Below, in pieces: positions 62,336 through 64,000 of a stretch of 64,000 nucleotides of DNA (its first letter is position 1; each line of letters starts with the position of its first letter). Under the pieces are notes generated by a model. The model worked only from the letters and a program-made list of their open reading frames with translations, was not told the origin of the DNA and made no database searches. The stretch covers positions 248,001 through 312,000 of the forward strand of contig NZ_BMNK01000008.1 of NCBI RefSeq assembly GCF_014646515.1. The letters run 5' to 3'. The DNA comes from Nonomuraea glycinis (GTDB lineage: Bacteria > Actinomycetota > Actinomycetes > Streptosporangiales > Streptosporangiaceae). The position numbers and the translations under genes are program-made.

Positions 62336-63595
62336 TCAGGGCCAGTCGAGCGACGGACGCAGCGGCAGGCCCGCGCGGCCGTCCTCGTCCAGCTTGACGC
62401 CGAGGACCTGGTGCAGCTGGACCTTGTTGCGTTCGAAGCCGACGATGCAGCCCGCCATGTACAGGGCCCAGACGCGGGCCGTGCCCATGCCGACCTCCTC
62501 GACGGCCTCGTCCCAGTGGGCCTCCAGGTTGTCGCACCAGAACTTCAGCGTCCTGGCGTAGTGCTCCCGGAGGTTCTCCTGGTGGCGGATCTCGAAGCCG
62601 CGGTCCTCCATCTCCCTGACCAGCACGCCGACCGACTCCAGCTCACCGTCGGGGAAGACGTAGCGGTTGATGAAGCCGCCCTTGTTGAACGTCTTCTCCT
62701 TGCCGGTGGGCCGGGTGATGCAGTGGTTGAGGATGCGGCCGCCCGGCTTGAGCTTGCCGTACAGGAAGCTGAAGTAGGAGGTCAGGTTGGCCCTGCCGAT
62801 GTGCTCGGTCAGGCCGATGGAACTCACCGCGTCGAAGTCCGACTCGGTGACGTCCCGGTAGTCCATGAACCGGACTTCGGCCAGATCCTGCAGCCCCGCC
62901 TCGGCGATGGCCTTCTGCGCCCACTCGGCCTGCTGCCTGCTGAGGGTCACCCCGAGGGCCTTGACGCCGTAGTGCTTGGCCGCGTGGATGACCATGCCGC
63001 CCCAGCCGCAGCCGACGTCGAGCAGCCGCATGCCCGGCTTGAGGCCGAGCTTGCGCGCCACCAGGTCGAACTTGGCGAACTGCGCCTCCTCCAGCGAGGA
63101 GGACTCCTCGGGGAAGACCGCGCAGGTGTAGGCCATGGACGGGCCGAGCACCCAGTTGTAGAAGCGGTTGGACACGTCGTAGTGGTGGTGGATCGCCTCG
63201 GCGTCACGCTGCTTGGCGTGCCGCGAGCCGAGCTTGGCCAGCGTGCTCTGCCGGATCTCCTGGGGCGGCGACGGCACCCGCATCAGCAGCGGCTTCATCC
63301 CCAGCGAGCGAACCGCGGCGAGTTTCTCCGCCGCGGTCAGGTCGATGGTGGTGATCTTCCACATGCGATCGAGCAACGTGTACAGATCACCGCGCACGTC
63401 CAGGTGCCCGGACACGAAGGCCCTGGACAGCCCCAGTTCCCCGGGCGCCTGTGCCAGGTAGGCCACCGCGATCGGGGATTTCACCTCCAGAGCGACGTCA
63501 GAGCCGTCCGGTCCTGCTTTGCTGCCGTCGTAGGCAGTGAACGCGATGTTGGCGTCAGAGCCGACGATTTTCTCGAAGAGAGACGCGAGAGCCAT
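62336..63595 (-). CDS. tmsB: CFA-synthase-like SAM methyltransferase, probably TmsB (10-methyl fatty acid synthesis)
   Basis: 419 residues from ATG 63595. SAM motif I is 'LLDVGCGWGGMVIHAAKHYG'. 'HHHYDVSNRFYNWVLGPSMAY' (in part) and 'SIGLTEHIGRANLTSYFSFL' are cyclopropane fatty acid synthase motifs. The gene directly follows (4-bp gap) a FAD-dependent oxidoreductase gene. In actinomycetes this exact pairing makes 10-methylene- and then 10-methyl- (tuberculostearic-type) fatty acids on phospholipids. The N-terminal ~120 residues are the family-typical lipid-binding region. A plain cyclopropane synthase is the alternative. Confidence 0.85.
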   Translation of the reverse strand: MALASLFEKIVGSDANIAFTAYDGSKAGPDGSDVALEVKSPIAVAYLAQAPGELGLSRAFVSGHLDVRGDLYTLLDRMWKITTIDLTAAEKLAAVRSLGMKPLLMRVPSPPQEIRQSTLAKLGSRHAKQRDAEAIHHHYDVSNRFYNWVLGPSMAYTCAVFPEESSSLEEAQFAKFDLVARKLGLKPGMRLLDVGCGWGGMVIHAAKHYGVKALGVTLSRQQAEWAQKAIAEAGLQDLAEVRFMDYRDVTESDFDAVSSIGLTEHIGRANLTSYFSFLYGKLKPGGRILNHCITRPTGKEKTFNKGGFINRYVFPDGELESVGVLVREMEDRGFEIRHQENLREHYARTLKFWCDNLEAHWDEAVEEVGMGTARVWALYMAGCIVGFERNKVQLHQVLGVKLDEDGRAGLPLRPSLDWP

Positions 63596-63599
63596 CTCA

Positions 63600-64000
63600 T
63601 CACCTTCCCCGTACACACTTGTCGTACAGATCCAGCAGGCGACCGTCCGGGTCGTATTCCCGCTTGACCGGCCAGTAGCCGTCGCCGTTGTAGAGCTGCC
63701 AGAACTGGTCGCGGCCGTAGTAGGACGTCGAATAGAGAGACTTGTGCCCGTCAAGCTCGTGCACAGAGGTCTCGATGAGCCGGTTGTAGTAGCCGTCGAA
63801 CTGTCCCCGAGGCAACGGGACCAGGCCCCAGAAGCCGAAGTTGACGTACAACTTGCCCGGTTCGAGCGGATAGAGCGGCCAGTCGCCGGTCGCCCGCAGG
63901 GGGCACATCCACACCGGCGTCATGCCGACCTTGTCGTGGAAGAACTCCAGGAATCGGGCGCCCTGTTCGACAGGGACCTCCACGTCCTGGATGACCGACT
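63600..64000 (-). CDS. tmsA: FAD-binding oxidoreductase, C-terminal part (probable TmsA)
   Basis: The gene enters from the right edge; only the last ~133 codons are visible. 'QDVEVPVEQGARFLEFFHDK', 'VWMCPLRATGDWPLYPLEPG', 'KLYVNFGFWGLVPLP' and 'KSLYSTSYYGRDQFWQLYNG' match the end of DHCR24-like FAD oxidoreductases that reduce the 10-methylene group. The stop is 4 bp before the tmsB start, so the two are cotranscribed. Confidence 0.8.
   Translation of the reverse strand, partial: SVIQDVEVPVEQGARFLEFFHDKVGMTPVWMCPLRATGDWPLYPLEPGKLYVNFGFWGLVPLPRGQFDGYYNRLIETSVHELDGHKSLYSTSYYGRDQFWQLYNGDGYWPVKREYDPDGRLLDLYDKCVRGR

Overview
The window is a GC-rich actinobacterial chromosome segment. The best fit is a Streptosporangiales-type filamentous actinomycete (Nonomuraea-like), but that placement is inference from gene content, not from a marker gene. 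Supporting signs are extreme third-position GC with long antisense shadow frames, many GTG starts, the lexA / nrdR-nrdJ neighbourhood, several F420- or FMN-type split-barrel and luciferase-like enzymes, a spore-associated-protein-like secreted protein, and an apparent 10-methyl fatty acid (tmsA-tmsB) pair. About 50 genes are packed with little free space. No tRNA, rRNA, CRISPR array or prophage was seen.

Layout. 1-3035: a partial PAS protein, an HhH-GPD repair protein, a small helical protein and a conserved hypothetical. 3155-5483: an IS607-type insertion remnant with an intact-looking TnpB and a truncated serine recombinase. 5624-7990: pxpABC (5-oxoprolinase). 7995-14618: a minus-strand peptide-type ABC importer (two permeases, one fused double ATPase, one lipoprotein) ending with a PhzF-like gene. 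14707-19041: a membrane-anchored double CbbX-type AAA protein and a TPR/membrane protein. 19250-21537: an MFS exporter and a DoxX protein, converging on sthA (21540-22946).

22973-29589 is the most unusual block. It is one tight minus-strand operon of a GntR/HutC regulator, an AprB-like 2x[4Fe-4S] ferredoxin, a nitrate/sulfonate/taurine-type ABC importer whose binding protein carries a NosL-like tail, and an AprA-like flavoprotein fused to HEAT repeats. It looks like an uptake-plus-redox pathway for an unknown, perhaps sulfur-containing, compound. 29876-34980 holds an orphan LanC with a CCG zinc motif, a zinc-ribbon protein, an MFS transporter, a SapA-like secreted protein, an AhpD-like protein, two related tiny ORFs and a PPOX flavoprotein. 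35033-38481 holds a PrsW-like membrane protease, an amidohydrolase, a SnoaL-like protein and a second PPOX protein.

38554-45045 is the DNA-damage/dNTP region: nrdR-nrdJ with two NrdR boxes 31 bp apart, lexA with an SOS box, and between them a protein at the position of the mycobacterial cell-division inhibitor Rv2719c but without a LysM domain. 45231-54439 holds a DoxX protein, a MalY/PatB-type aminotransferase, a tricorn protease homologue, a small membrane protein, an F420-type LLM oxidoreductase and leuS. Upstream of leuS is a leader peptide with a Leu-Leu-Leu run and an intrinsic terminator, i.e. a candidate leucine attenuator. 54886-64000 holds a Pro-rich membrane protein, a P450, a GMC oxidoreductase, an acyl-CoA ligase, an alpha/beta hydrolase and tmsB-tmsA.

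A recurrent oddity is that stop-codon-containing gene ends are tandemly duplicated. This is seen at pxpA (48-bp period), the LanC gene (33/41 bp), the DoxX gene at 45231 (42 bp) and leuS (six 23-bp units).
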